NCBI GenBank assembly: GCA_012837705.1
Contig: DUQQ01000064.1
Span: 1-64,000, forward strand
Origin: Hydrogenispora sp.
Lineage (GTDB): Bacteria > Bacillota > UBA4882 > UBA10575
DNA: 64,000 nt
Reading direction: 5' to 3'
In this document: one piece after another, positions 1 to 8,078 of the stretch
Position numbering within the stretch: position 1 is the first letter of the stretch
How the letters are laid out: every line of letters starts with the position of its first letter
Position numbers and translations under genes: made by a program
Notes under the pieces: generated by a model
What the model saw: the letters and a program-made list of their open reading frames with translations, nothing else
Database searches by the model: none
What the model was told of the DNA's origin: nothing

Positions 1-1248
1 AAAGTGGTTTCGACCTATGTTCCTTTGGCCGTACCGGATTGGGCGGTTATTGTTGAGATGCCCTTTACGGAGGCCTATAGTTCAGTGATTAGTAACTTTA
101 TTTTCTCTTTATTCATTACCGGCCTTACACTAGCCTTGGCAATATTAATCGGGAGCGGACTGGCTAACCGTATCACCAAACCAGTGATCGATTTACGCGA
201 TGCCACAGAAAAAATAAGCCGGGGTGACCTTAATACGGCCATTAAGGTTGAAACCACTGATGAAATCGGTGATTTAGCCCATAATTTTAATTTGATGGTC
301 AAAAAGATCAGCGCCCTCATCGCCAACATTAAGCGGGCCGGAGATGTGATTTTAGAGAAAAGCAGCCTCTTGGAAAATAGCTCTAAAGAATCGGCGGACA
401 ATTCGGCTTCCGTTGCGTTGGCAATTCAACAGATCAGTCAAGGGGCTTTCGAACAGTCCACGGAAGCCGAAAAAAGCTCCCGGATCGCTAATGATTTAGC
501 GGAAAAGATTGAACTGGCCGTGACCAAGTTTGAAGAGATCGGGACAACGACCAGAGCAACTAAAGAATTGAGTATCAACTCCAAGGATGCAGTCCGCGTG
601 TTACTGCAACGAGCAGAAGAGACCGACCAAATTACAAAAGAAATAACCAGGAATTCTGCGCAGTTGAATATTAGTATGGAAAGAATCCGTGAGATTACCG
701 ACGTGATCACCGGAATCACCGAGCAAACTAACTTATTGGCGCTAAATGCTTCCATCGAAGCAGCGCGGGCGGGAGAAGCAGGCCGTGGGTTTGCCGTTGT
801 CGCCACGGAGATTAACAAACTTGCGAACCAATCGCGGGAGGCGGCGGAGACAATTAACCAAATCCTGGGCGAAATCCAGCTCCTGAGTTCGATGGCGGCG
901 AAAACATCAGATGAAGCCCATCAAGTGGTGGGTGAGCATATGGCGGCGGTGGATACCGTTAGAAACTCTTTCGATGAAATTAGTGCAGCGATGGACAATA
1001 TTATTACCAATAACGACCAAATGGTGCCCTTGATCGGTATAATCAACGAGTATAAAGAACAAACCATCCAAGCAATTATGAACATCAGCACAATTTCGGA
1101 AGAGTCTGCTTCTTCCAGCGAGGAAGTGGCAGCGATCTCTGAGGAACAAACCTTCTTTGCTAATCAAGTTAAAGATCTAGCCAACAAGTTACACGATTTA
1201 GCGGTTGAGCTTGTCCAAGCAACCGATGTCTTTGTCGTCAAAGAATAG
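1..1248 (+). CDS. Methyl-accepting chemotaxis protein, C-terminal part (cut by window start)
   Basis: The reading frame is open to base 1, so the true start and most of the extracellular sensor domain lie outside the window; the GTG at base 4 is just the first possible codon. The visible protein has the end of a Cache-like ligand domain, a membrane segment at about residues 30-50, a HAMP linker at about 51-104 (TKPVIDL, then [11 protein letters not shown]) and a long coiled-coil signalling domain at about 150-400. The highly conserved hairpin tip is clear ([19 protein letters not shown]). Such receptors control CheA through CheW at the inner membrane. A perfect hairpin terminator follows directly. 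No other chemotaxis genes are in view, so the ligand cannot be guessed. Confidence 0.95.
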   Translation, partial: KVVSTYVPLAVPDWAVIVEMPFTEAYSSVISNFIFSLFITGLTLALAILIGSGLANRITKPVIDLRDATEKISRGDLNTAIKVETTDEIGDLAHNFNLMVKKISALIANIKRAGDVILEKSSLLENSSKESADNSASVALAIQQISQGAFEQSTEAEKSSRIANDLAEKIELAVTKFEEIGTTTRATKELSINSKDAVRVLLQRAEETDQITKEITRNSAQLNISMERIREITDVITGITEQTNLLALNASIEAARAGEAGRGFAVVATEINKLANQSREAAETINQILGEIQLLSSMAAKTSDEAHQVVGEHMAAVDTVRNSFDEISAAMDNIITNNDQMVPLIGIINEYKEQTIQAIMNISTISEESASSSEEVAAISEEQTFFANQVKDLANKLHDLAVELVQATDVFVVKE

Positions 1249-1251
1249 ATC

Positions 1252-1292
1252 AAAAAAAGAGAGAAGAACCGAAAAGTCTTCTCTCTTTTTTT
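1252..1292. terminator. Bidirectional intrinsic terminator
   Basis: A perfect 16-bp inverted repeat (1252-1267 with 1277-1292) encloses a 9-base loop. Each arm ends in seven A or T residues, so it can act on both strands. It separates the convergent receptor gene and rhodanese gene. Confidence 0.9.
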
Positions 1293-1310
1293 AGTGTAAT
1301 ATAGGGAATT

Positions 1311-2276
1311 TTATTTAAACCAAGTATATCTGACCATCTCATTTTCAATGACCCATTCCTGGGCGGAACCGTCATATATTTTAACATTGGTATAGTCTAA
1401 TAATTGGGTCATTACATACCACCATGCCGAAGCGTAACCACCAGTGCCACAGTAAATAATGATTTCTTTGTTTTGAGGACTGGTAACATTTAAAGTACCG
1501 GTGGCCATTGCGGCCAGTTCATCGCGGGATTTATAGGTTCCGTCCTCATTCCAGATCCAAGGTGTCGGTAAGGATTTAGCTTTCGGAATATGGCCGGCTT
1601 TGTTGGCGTAAGGCTCGATGGTCACGCCGAAGTAAACATCAGCGTCACGGGCATCAATGATCACCGTCTGCCGTCTGGAAGCGTGTTTTTTCACGTAGTT
1701 CATAGCGACGAATAATTCATCTTTAACTTTCCCAGCAAAGGCAACAGGCTGAATAACCGGTGTTTCGGTGGTTACGGGGCGTTGTTCGGCGGCCCATTTG
1801 GTATATCCCCCGTCCAAGATGGCGACATTGTCGACTCCGGCATAAATAAGAGTTGCGGCAGCCCGGGTGGCATTGGCGAGGGGATAAGGGGGTTCCGGTG
1901 CCGCGGGTACACTTGTCACAATGACAACTAGCGAGTCCTCTTTTACGCCCCACGAACCAATCGCACTTAAAAGCGTGTTTGTGTCCGGCAATTCGAGGAG
2001 AAGGTCATTGGTCATTGTAATCCAAGCAGAGAAAGGAACTTCAAAAGGAACGTTGATGGAGCCAGCAATATGGCCGGCTTCGTATTCGGCGGCGCTTCTT
2101 ATATCAATGATGACCAGGTTATCAAGATCGTGGTTTGCCGCTAACCATTCCGTCGAGACGACTGGGTCGATTCTCCTTGCTGCCGGGGAATTTGGAGCAG
2201 CATGAAGAATCCCGCTGAGCAGTAGCAAAACGAAGACAATAACTAGAGACAGCTTGATACAAACTTTCTTTTTCAT
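1311..2276 (-). CDS. Exported tandem-rhodanese sulfurtransferase
   Basis: A 321-residue protein with an N-terminal signal peptide (basic start, hydrophobic stretch to about residue 26, ending HAA). Two rhodanese domains follow, at about 38-165 and 190-320. The C-terminal domain carries the active-site loop CGTGGYAS with the sulfur-carrying Cys at about residue 276. The N-terminal domain has no Cys at the equivalent position and is probably structural, as is usual in tandem rhodaneses of the SseA/TST type. Its likely role is transfer of sulfane sulfur (thiosulfate or another donor) outside the cytoplasmic membrane; the true donor is unknown. The start is supported by GGAGG about 5 bases upstream. 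It is monocistronic and convergent with the receptor gene. Confidence 0.88.
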   Translation of the reverse strand: MKKKVCIKLSLVIVFVLLLLSGILHAAPNSPAARRIDPVVSTEWLAANHDLDNLVIIDIRSAAEYEAGHIAGSINVPFEVPFSAWITMTNDLLLELPDTNTLLSAIGSWGVKEDSLVVIVTSVPAAPEPPYPLANATRAAATLIYAGVDNVAILDGGYTKWAAEQRPVTTETPVIQPVAFAGKVKDELFVAMNYVKKHASRRQTVIIDARDADVYFGVTIEPYANKAGHIPKAKSLPTPWIWNEDGTYKSRDELAAMATGTLNVTSPQNKEIIIYCGTGGYASAWWYVMTQLLDYTNVKIYDGSAQEWVIENEMVRYTWFK

Positions 2277-2338
2277 GTTTCCTCCTTTTATTAACTTGTT
2301 TTAACAATTAAAGGAAGATCTCGTTGTGATAATATTAT

Positions 2339-2367
2339 AATATATATCTACATTTATTACAAATCAA
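2339..2367 (-). promoter_or_regulatory. Possible sigma-A promoter for the rhodanese gene
   Basis: On the minus strand TTGATT (2362-2367) and TATATT (2339-2344) are separated by 17 bases, about 60 bases upstream of the start codon. The region is very AT-rich, so a chance match is possible. Confidence 0.4.
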
Positions 2368-2514
2368 ACATATATGGTATATAATTTCTAATTGGCCAAT
2401 TTCTTTATTTTTATATAAGGTGTATCTTAATGGTAGAATATTTGTTTTTACCTCCATAGGCTTTTTTCTAGTTATTATAGGTTATAAGGGAAACGGAAAG
2501 AGAGGATTGATGGG

Positions 2515-3300
2515 ATGGAAAGACACCACCAAGCAGCCATCGAAAAATTCGTCAACCGCTATAAAGAGGAGCCAGCCATGATTGCGATTCTTTTGGCGGG
2601 GTCGCTGGCCCATGGCTTTGCCCGCCCTGATGCGGATATTGATCTGATTTTAGTTGTCGAAGAGGCGGAATACCAAAAAAGAAAAAGCCAAAAGCAACTT
2701 GCTTTCAGTTTATGGGATCTTTGTGATTATCCAGGGGGGTATATCGACTGTAAAGTGGTGAGTAAAGAGGTCTTGCTGTTGGTGGCGGCCCGGGGAAGCG
2801 ATCCGGCCCGCTATGCCTATCAGGGTAGCCAGATCCTCTTTTCCCGCGAACCTGGTCTCCCCAGGCTTTTGGCGGAGATTGTCCGCTTTCCGGTAGCGGA
2901 GAAAAAGGAGAGAAGAAAAAGATTTGCGGCTCAATTGCTGGCTTGGCAATGGTACTACAGTCAGGCGGTGGAAAAACAAAACCGTTACCTCTTGTATCTA
3001 TCCATTCAAAAAATCGTTCTCTTTGCGTGTCGTTTGGTTTTGAATGAGAATCAGCTGTTATACCCCTACCATAAATGGCTTTTGCGTGTGGTAGCGCAGG
3101 CTCCGGCCAAGCCTCGGAACTTTGATCAAACTTTAGAGCGGATTTTGAATGCACCCAACCAGGATCTGGTGGTGGAATTTTGTGGGGCGGTGCTCGCTTT
3201 TGTCGGCTTGACAGAAAAGACAGTTGACTGGCCTAATCAATTTTTAGTCGATAGCGAGTGGAACTGGGTTGAACACGAACCACCGGTGGATGATCTATGA
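2515..3300 (+). CDS. Nucleotidyltransferase-domain protein
   Basis: A 261-residue soluble protein. The N-terminus holds the polymerase-beta-like nucleotidyltransferase motif: Gly29-Ser30, then AHG, then the metal-binding pair Asp41 and Asp43 in DADIDL. The C-terminal half is helical and basic with conserved Trp/Tyr residues, resembling the helical domain of kanamycin-nucleotidyltransferase-like proteins. Family members transfer NMP groups to small molecules or proteins; the substrate cannot be read from sequence. An AGAGG-type ribosome site lies about 9 bases upstream of the ATG. It stands alone, with a terminator about 50 bases downstream, and is not paired with a HEPN gene, so a toxin-antitoxin role is unlikely. 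Confidence 0.75.
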   Translation: MERHHQAAIEKFVNRYKEEPAMIAILLAGSLAHGFARPDADIDLILVVEEAEYQKRKSQKQLAFSLWDLCDYPGGYIDCKVVSKEVLLLVAARGSDPARYAYQGSQILFSREPGLPRLLAEIVRFPVAEKKERRKRFAAQLLAWQWYYSQAVEKQNRYLLYLSIQKIVLFACRLVLNENQLLYPYHKWLLRVVAQAPAKPRNFDQTLERILNAPNQDLVVEFCGAVLAFVGLTEKTVDWPNQFLVDSEWNWVEHEPPVDDL

Positions 3301-3351
3301 GCTTGGACCAGCAAGAGGCACTGAACCTAATTATTGTGCAGCGTGGCAAAA

Positions 3352-3378
3352 AAAACGGGACGCGGAACGTCCCGTTTT
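3352..3378. terminator. Intrinsic terminator shared by convergent genes
   Basis: An 11-bp perfect stem (3352-3362 with 3368-3378) with a CGGAA loop and A/T ends. It lies between the nucleotidyltransferase gene and the convergent beta-barrel gene, and overlaps the stop codon of the latter. Confidence 0.85.
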
Positions 3379-4270
3379 AAAATTGCACCTTCATCTGTAA
3401 AGTCAACTGCCAGTCATCTTTCTTGTTGCATAGTTCGCCCTGGTAGGCCAGGTTGGGGGTGGCTTGGTGTCTTGCCCCCAGGACCAGCCGTTCGCTGGCT
3501 AAGTCATCGGCGGCAAAAAGTCCGGCATAAACCTGGGACTGATCGGTAAAATCATAAAAACCCTCGAGGTAAAGACCGGACGCGGTGGCATCGATACCGG
3601 CCCGGTTCCAACTGACAAACTCGCCGAGTAAACCCATGCGGCCGGTGGTCAAAGCAGCGTCCACTAAAAAACCAAAATTACTGGCGTCGGAGAAGGTATC
3701 GCTGGAGGCAATAGCGGCACCGACGGTTATCTTCTCGCCGGCTTGGAACGACAGACGGGTGGCAACATCCAACGGTTTGTTGGTTGGCTCCCAGGATGGA
3801 TCGTTGGTTAAAGAAGCCGCGAGCATTGCCGGACCAAGCTGAACCGTATATTTGAGGCCAACACCACACGGCTCACGATTAAAGGAAGAATTGTTCACGT
3901 AAGCACTATAGGTCCGTTGCGCCAAACTGTTCGTTAAGGTAACCGATTTTCCCGCCGACCAAGTGAGCGGTAGTAGGCCTATGGACAATTGATCCTGTTG
4001 AATAAGGTTATTGTGGTAATAGTAAGCGAGGACATTGTACCAGAAGGTGCCCATTTCCAGGCCACAATGCAGGCCGGTATTAGGGGTGAGATCCACGTTG
4101 AAGGGAAAGAGTAATCCGTCAAAACTAAAGCGCGACCCTTCCGGCGTAAAATGGAAAGAACTACGGAATTCGTTGGCTGGTTTAACCGCTCCGGATGCGG
4201 GGCTCTTTACCGAAAACAATATGGTGATTGTGAGCGTGATCAGCAGCATAAGGCTGAATTTTTTATGCAT
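3377..4270 (-). CDS. Exported protein, probable outer-membrane beta-barrel
   Basis: A 297-residue protein not matched to a named family. The start is placed at the second ATG because AAAGGAGA then lies at proper distance; the ATG at 4276 is too close to it. An N-terminal signal peptide (about residues 1-28, Ala-rich end) is followed by alternating polar/hydrophobic stretches rich in Gly, Ser, Tyr and Phe. The protein ends LQMKVQF, a terminal amphipathic strand with a C-terminal Phe, which is the typical recognition signal of beta-barrels inserted by the BAM machinery. Two other proteins in the window end the same way. No helical membrane segment is seen after the signal. A porin-like role is plausible, but no substrate can be assigned. 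Confidence 0.65.
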   Translation of the reverse strand: MHKKFSLMLLITLTITILFSVKSPASGAVKPANEFRSSFHFTPEGSRFSFDGLLFPFNVDLTPNTGLHCGLEMGTFWYNVLAYYYHNNLIQQDQLSIGLLPLTWSAGKSVTLTNSLAQRTYSAYVNNSSFNREPCGVGLKYTVQLGPAMLAASLTNDPSWEPTNKPLDVATRLSFQAGEKITVGAAIASSDTFSDASNFGFLVDAALTTGRMGLLGEFVSWNRAGIDATASGLYLEGFYDFTDQSQVYAGLFAADDLASERLVLGARHQATPNLAYQGELCNKKDDWQLTLQMKVQF

Positions 4271-4319
4271 TCCCATCTCTCCTTTACGGGGGTTTTATGT
4301 AGTAATTATCTATTATTCC

Positions 4320-4349
4320 CGTATACTTATTCTTTATGTGAAGAATCAA
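4320..4349 (-). promoter_or_regulatory. Possible promoter for the beta-barrel gene
   Basis: On the minus strand TTGATT (4344-4349) and TATACG (4320-4325) are 18 bases apart, about 50 bases upstream of the start. Both boxes are imperfect. The AT-rich bases 4350-4430 hold nothing else I recognise. Confidence 0.35.
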
Positions 4350-4430
4350 GACCTTTTTCGCAACAGAAAATTAAATAAGGTAAAATAAGGTGAGTGAAAA
4401 AAATATTAAAGGATAATAAAAAGATCCTCA

Positions 4431-4459
4431 TTCTCATAAAAACGCCGGTTTCTTATAAT
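4431..4459 (+). promoter_or_regulatory. Promoter of the first sugar-binding-protein gene
   Basis: TTCTCA (4431-4436), a 17-base spacer and a perfect TATAAT (4454-4459). Transcription would start near 4466 and give an untranslated leader of almost 250 bases. An imperfect dyad AATGA-N7-TCATT (4457-4473) overlaps the -10 box and start point and could bind a regulator. Confidence 0.55.
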
Positions 4460-4591
4460 GAATGTGAATCATTGATAGATATCAGGTAAACAGAAGGAAA
4501 CGTTCGCTTGTGGGCAGGAACGGCTCAGGGTTTGACGAAGACCTAATCTAACTAAAGCATATAAAGTGGGTTAATATAGGGTGAAAAAACG

Positions 4592-4653
4592 GAGTGGTGG
4601 CTGAAACACCGCTCGACGGCGAGAGGTCGTACCACGGCGAAGGACTATCCGTG
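4592..4653 (+). promoter_or_regulatory. Structured 5' leader with consecutive hairpins
   Basis: Three short stems follow each other in the leader: 4592-4599 with 4607-4614 (8 bp, one G-T pair), 4614-4617 with 4626-4629 (4 bp), and 4633-4637 with 4649-4653 (5 bp). They end about 60 bases before the start codon of the binding-protein gene. No known riboswitch class is recognised, and no T-run follows, so this is not a simple terminator. Confidence 0.35.
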
Positions 4654-4713
4654 CCGAACTGGTTAAACGTTGGGCGGTGAGAACGAAATAGAACTGGCGC
4701 AAGGAGGGAAAAG

Positions 4714-5664
4714 ATGTTCAAGCGAAAAGCCGTTTTCTTGCTGGCGTTGGCCTTCGTTTTGGCCCTCGGAAGCAGTGTTGGTGCCGGGCCCAAAAAGATC
4801 GTGGTCGGTTTTGCCCAAGTGGGAGCCGAAAGCGGTTGGCGGACGGCCAATACGGAGTCAATTATCTCCGAAGCAAAGAAACGTGGGATTGAACTGATGT
4901 TTGTCGATGGTCAACAACAGCAAGCCAACCAGATTAAGGCGATTCGGTCTTTTATCGAACAAAAAGTCGATATCATTGGTTTTTCGCCGGTCGTCACCAC
5001 CGGTTGGGAGCAGGTGCTGCGGGAGGCGAAACGGGCACAGATCCCGGTCATCCTGACTGACCGGGCTGTTGACTGCGAAGATGAATCCCTCTGGGTGACT
5101 CTGATCGGTTCCGATTTTGTGGAGGAGGGCCGTCGGGCAGCACGTTGGCTGGTAGAGAAGATGAACGGGCAGGCGAATATCGTTGAGTTACAAGGGACTA
5201 TTGGCTCGGCACCGACTATTGACCGGAAAAAGGGGTTTGAAGAAGTAATCGCTGCCTACCCCGGGATGAAGATTATCAGGTCAAAATACGGCGACTTTAC
5301 AAGATCCAAGGGTAAGGAAGTGATGGAAGAGTTTCTGCGGGCCGAAGGGAATAAGATCGATGCGCTGTTTGCCCATAATGATGATATGGCGATCGGGGCG
5401 ATCCAAGCCATCGAGTACTACGGCCTCAGGCCTGGTGTTGATATCATCATTGTTTCCATCGATGCGATCCGCGCTGCGTTTGAAGCCATGATCGAGGGTA
5501 AGCTCAACTGTACGGTGGAGTGCAATCCACTGCTGGGACCACTGTTTTTTGACGCGGTTGAAGCGATCATGGCCGGACGACCGGTCCCGAAGCGCATTGT
5601 GATTGAGGAAGGAATCTTCCCCCAAGAAGTGGCCAGGGATGTGCTGCCAACTCGACGGTATTGA
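4714..5664 (+). CDS. Periplasmic sugar-binding protein (ribose/galactose type), no linked transporter
   Basis: A 316-residue protein with a signal peptide ending near residue 24 (VGA) and no lipobox Cys, followed by a type I periplasmic binding fold of the RbsB/YtfQ family. Visible landmarks are VVGFAQVG after the signal, the QANQIKAIRSFIEQKVDIIGFSP segment split over the first lobe, TDRAVD, and HNDDMAIGAIQAIE in the second lobe. AAGGAGGG gives a good ribosome site. Genes for an ATPase and permease, which normally follow such a gene, are absent. The next gene is a Cache membrane protein, followed by a second binding protein and a kinase/regulator pair. This suggests a sensing role, handing ligand to a membrane sensor, though it could serve a transporter encoded elsewhere. 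Confidence 0.85.
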   Translation: MFKRKAVFLLALAFVLALGSSVGAGPKKIVVGFAQVGAESGWRTANTESIISEAKKRGIELMFVDGQQQQANQIKAIRSFIEQKVDIIGFSPVVTTGWEQVLREAKRAQIPVILTDRAVDCEDESLWVTLIGSDFVEEGRRAARWLVEKMNGQANIVELQGTIGSAPTIDRKKGFEEVIAAYPGMKIIRSKYGDFTRSKGKEVMEEFLRAEGNKIDALFAHNDDMAIGAIQAIEYYGLRPGVDIIIVSIDAIRAAFEAMIEGKLNCTVECNPLLGPLFFDAVEAIMAGRPVPKRIVIEEGIFPQEVARDVLPTRRY

Positions 5665-5691
5665 ATAATCTAAGCTGCGCTCGCTGTCATG

Positions 5692-5710
5692 CTTTGGCTG
5701 ATCGCCAAAG
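5692..5710 (+). other. Intergenic hairpin
   Basis: CTTTGGC and GCCAAAG form a perfect 7-bp stem around TGATC, in the gap between the first binding-protein gene and the Cache gene. No T-run follows, so it may stabilise or process the transcript. Confidence 0.4.
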
Positions 5711-5804
5711 TAAAGAGGTTCATGTATAAATAGCATTTATCCAAGGATAGTGCAGCCATGATGGGTTGAGCAGTAGAATGCTGATGAGATCAGGAGGAAC
5801 AAAA

Positions 5805-6953
5805 ATGGCCAAAGAGGTCTTTGATTTACAAAGTGATACGCCACGCCCGAAAGAAGGAGGTCAGGTCGGGCCCCAAAAAAGAAAGGAAACAAAGGGGTTA
5901 ATTCGTAACCGGTTAATCTGCTGTTTCTTACTGGTTTCCTTGGCGCCAATCATGATCATCGGGTTCTTAGCCTATAACAATTCGCGGTCTGCCATTATGA
6001 AGAAAATAACCCAATACTCCCAGGCCGAGCTGGTGCAAACCGTGGCCAATATCCAGACGAAGTTGGCGGAGTTTGAGAATATTTCCGTCCGCCTTTTTAT
6101 CAATAAGGGTTTTAATAGCACTCTATCTCTTTTGACTGGAGCGCAAGATGAAAATCAGTTTCTCCTGGCCAAAAGGGAAGTGGAAGCGTATTTCAAGGAA
6201 TATATGATCAGCAACCAGGATATCTTCGGCTTTATGTTTATTTGTGATCCTGATCTCGAACGGTCGGTGGTCATTACCAAGGATTATTACGATGATTTTA
6301 TGGCGTTGATTAAAAATTTCAAAGAACACAATGGTTACCTTAATATCAAAGCTGCGGGCGGGGGGATTGTTTGGTCATCGGCGATCAAAATAAACCGTAG
6401 TCATTTTGTGCTTTTAGGGCGGCAGATCAAAGATATGGCGAACGGGGAATCCCTAGGTGTACTGGCGATCATTGTTGATGAAGAAAAGATTGACCAACTG
6501 CTCAACCTTAAGATCTATAACCGCCTCTATATTTCGTTGGCGGAGATCGAAAGTTATTCAATGGTCATCAACAATGAGGGTGAGATCGTTTCAACGCCGT
6601 TCAAAGAGGATATTGGGAAGAACTTTTCGAAGATTATCAAAGAAACAAAACCCCTTGATGAAATCTTTAGTCTCGTCTCCGACCGGGATTATGGAAGTGA
6701 AATCAACCAGGGGAGTTTCATTACCGAAGTTAATGACCGTCAAACGCTGGTGACCTTTAAAACCATTGGTAGTAAGGTGGGGATCGGGGGGAAAAGCGGC
6801 TGGCATCTCTTGAGCTTAGCGCCGACGGCCTATCTATATGCGGATGTTCGTAAGTTTGGGGTCACTACTTTGATTTTAGGCCTGGTTTGTGCGGCAATTG
6901 CCGTGCTTGGATCACTCTATGTTAGTTCTATGATTAATAAACATTTCGAATAA
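5805..6953 (+). CDS. Membrane-anchored Cache sensor protein without output domain
   Basis: A 382-residue protein. The ATG at 5805 is chosen because AGGAGG lies 7 bases upstream; an upstream in-frame TTG has no such site. Order: a polar cytoplasmic tail (residues 1-36), membrane helix 1 (about 37-57), a long extracytoplasmic region resembling the double-Cache domains of YesM-type kinases, membrane helix 2 (about 355-378), then only about 8 residues before the stop. The HAMP, histidine-kinase or methyl-accepting domain that normally follows is missing. Only 120 bases separate it from the next gene, so no decayed kinase remains. It may be a regulatory subunit that pairs with one of the nearby kinases. 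A similar output-less protein is encoded at 14647-15648. Confidence 0.8.
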   Translation: MAKEVFDLQSDTPRPKEGGQVGPQKRKETKGLIRNRLICCFLLVSLAPIMIIGFLAYNNSRSAIMKKITQYSQAELVQTVANIQTKLAEFENISVRLFINKGFNSTLSLLTGAQDENQFLLAKREVEAYFKEYMISNQDIFGFMFICDPDLERSVVITKDYYDDFMALIKNFKEHNGYLNIKAAGGGIVWSSAIKINRSHFVLLGRQIKDMANGESLGVLAIIVDEEKIDQLLNLKIYNRLYISLAEIESYSMVINNEGEIVSTPFKEDIGKNFSKIIKETKPLDEIFSLVSDRDYGSEINQGSFITEVNDRQTLVTFKTIGSKVGIGGKSGWHLLSLAPTAYLYADVRKFGVTTLILGLVCAAIAVLGSLYVSSMINKHFE

Positions 6954-6976
6954 GGGGGCTGAACTTCCTCGATAAC

Positions 6977-7025
6977 AGCCTGATCAGGCTTTTTGCGTTC
7001 GCTTTTTTCGTGATCACGCAAAAAG
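6977..7025 (+). terminator. Terminator-like palindrome with competing downstream stem
   Basis: AGCCTGATCAGGCT (6977-6990) is a perfect palindrome followed by T5. A second, 10-bp stem pairs 6989-6998 with 7016-7025 and shares two bases and the T-run with the first, so the two structures exclude each other in part. It lies between the Cache gene and the operon starting at 7074, where it could allow partial read-through. Confidence 0.5.
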
Positions 7026-7073
7026 CTTTGTTCCTATTTGCTCATGGTAAATGTCAGGCAAGGGAGTGGTCTA

Positions 7074-8078
7074 ATGGATCTCCTTAACCGTAAAAAAGGG
7101 TCAATCTTGCTCCTTTTGGTCTTAATCACCGTTTTTCCCCCGGTTAAGGCTTTGCGGGTGGGCTCATCGGTGCGGACGCGTCCCATTATCATCTCGATTG
7201 TACCGAAATCCCTTGATAACCCCATGCTGGTGGAGGCGAAAGCAGCGGCCGAATTGACCGCACGGCGACTAAATGTGCAGGTGGAATGGGTTGGCCCCTT
7301 TAAGGTCGATGTGGATACCCAGATCCAGATCATTGAAGGGTTGATCCGGCGGAAAGTAGATGGGATTGCGGTCAGTTGCAGCGACGAAGAAAGACTCCGG
7401 CCGGTGATCGATAAAGCGGTTGCCGCCGGGATCAAAGTGGCGACGATCGGGGCCGATGCTCCGGAAAGCAACCGTCTGTTTTATTGCGGGACCGATAATT
7501 ATGCGGCCGGGGTGGAGTGTGGGAAAGCAATGATCCGGATCGTGACCGCAAAAGGTTGGACTGACCGGGAACTGAACCTGGTGATTCTAACCGGTAGTAC
7601 AAAGGCGCACGATCTGAACGAAAGGATCCGTGGTTTTAAAGATGCGACCGCCGACCAGATCAAACTGAACTACCAAACTCTGTTGATCTGCGATGAGGAT
7701 ACGACCACTGCCGCGAAAGCCGTAGAGGCGCATCTTAAAAAGCACCCGGAGACGGATGCTTTCTTTTTCACGGGGGGGTGGGCTTTCCTCGGGCCGCCGG
7801 AAGCAATGCCCGTTTATGACCAATGGTGCCAAAACGGAGGGATTACCGTGGCGATGGATACTTCCTACCCGGTGCTGCAAGCGGCGCTTCGCGGTTTTGC
7901 CCAGGCTTTGGTGGGGCAAGATTATCGCAAAATGGGCGAGTTTACCGTCAGTTATCTGGTCTGTGCCATCAAGGATCTTCCCATTCCATCGGAATTTATC
8001 GATACTGGCCTGGAGTTGGCGGATGAAGCGAGTTTTAGCGAATTACTCCAGACCAAGAAACCGTGGGATATCAAATGA
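7074..8078 (+). CDS. Sugar-binding protein coupled to a sensor kinase
   Basis: A 334-residue type I periplasmic binding protein (RbsB-like). The ATG at 7074 has AAGGGAG 7 bases upstream. A hydrophobic N-terminus (residues 10-21) may be a cleaved signal or a membrane anchor; there is no lipobox. The first lobe shows PIIISIVPKSLDNP and QIQIIEGLIRRKVDGIAVSC; GADAPES and CGTDNYAAG follow. The gene overlaps the kinase gene by ATGA, which indicates translational coupling. Binding protein, LytS/YesM kinase and AraC-type regulator in one operon match the layout of XylFII-LytS-YesN, where the binding protein presents xylose to the kinase. The ligand here is unknown. Confidence 0.82.
   Translation: MDLLNRKKGSILLLLVLITVFPPVKALRVGSSVRTRPIIISIVPKSLDNPMLVEAKAAAELTARRLNVQVEWVGPFKVDVDTQIQIIEGLIRRKVDGIAVSCSDEERLRPVIDKAVAAGIKVATIGADAPESNRLFYCGTDNYAAGVECGKAMIRIVTAKGWTDRELNLVILTGSTKAHDLNERIRGFKDATADQIKLNYQTLLICDEDTTTAAKAVEAHLKKHPETDAFFFTGGWAFLGPPEAMPVYDQWCQNGGITVAMDTSYPVLQAALRGFAQALVGQDYRKMGEFTVSYLVCAIKDLPIPSEFIDTGLELADEASFSELLQTKKPWDIK

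Noticed and set aside
2515..3300. Toxin-antitoxin (MNT/HEPN) pair
   Set aside because: The nucleotidyltransferase has no HEPN partner gene next to it and is longer than MNT antitoxins.
3297..3380. A 27-codon frame starting ATGA on the end of the nucleotidyltransferase gene
   Set aside because: Its second half is the terminator hairpin itself and there is no recognisable product.
4151..4378. Plus-strand open frame across the start of the beta-barrel gene
   Set aside because: It is antisense to a gene with signal peptide and ribosome site, and has no ribosome site of its own.
6954..7073. Frameshift or decay explaining the missing kinase domain of the Cache protein at 5805
   Set aside because: The gap holds only hairpins and a ribosome site, with no kinase-like residues in any frame.
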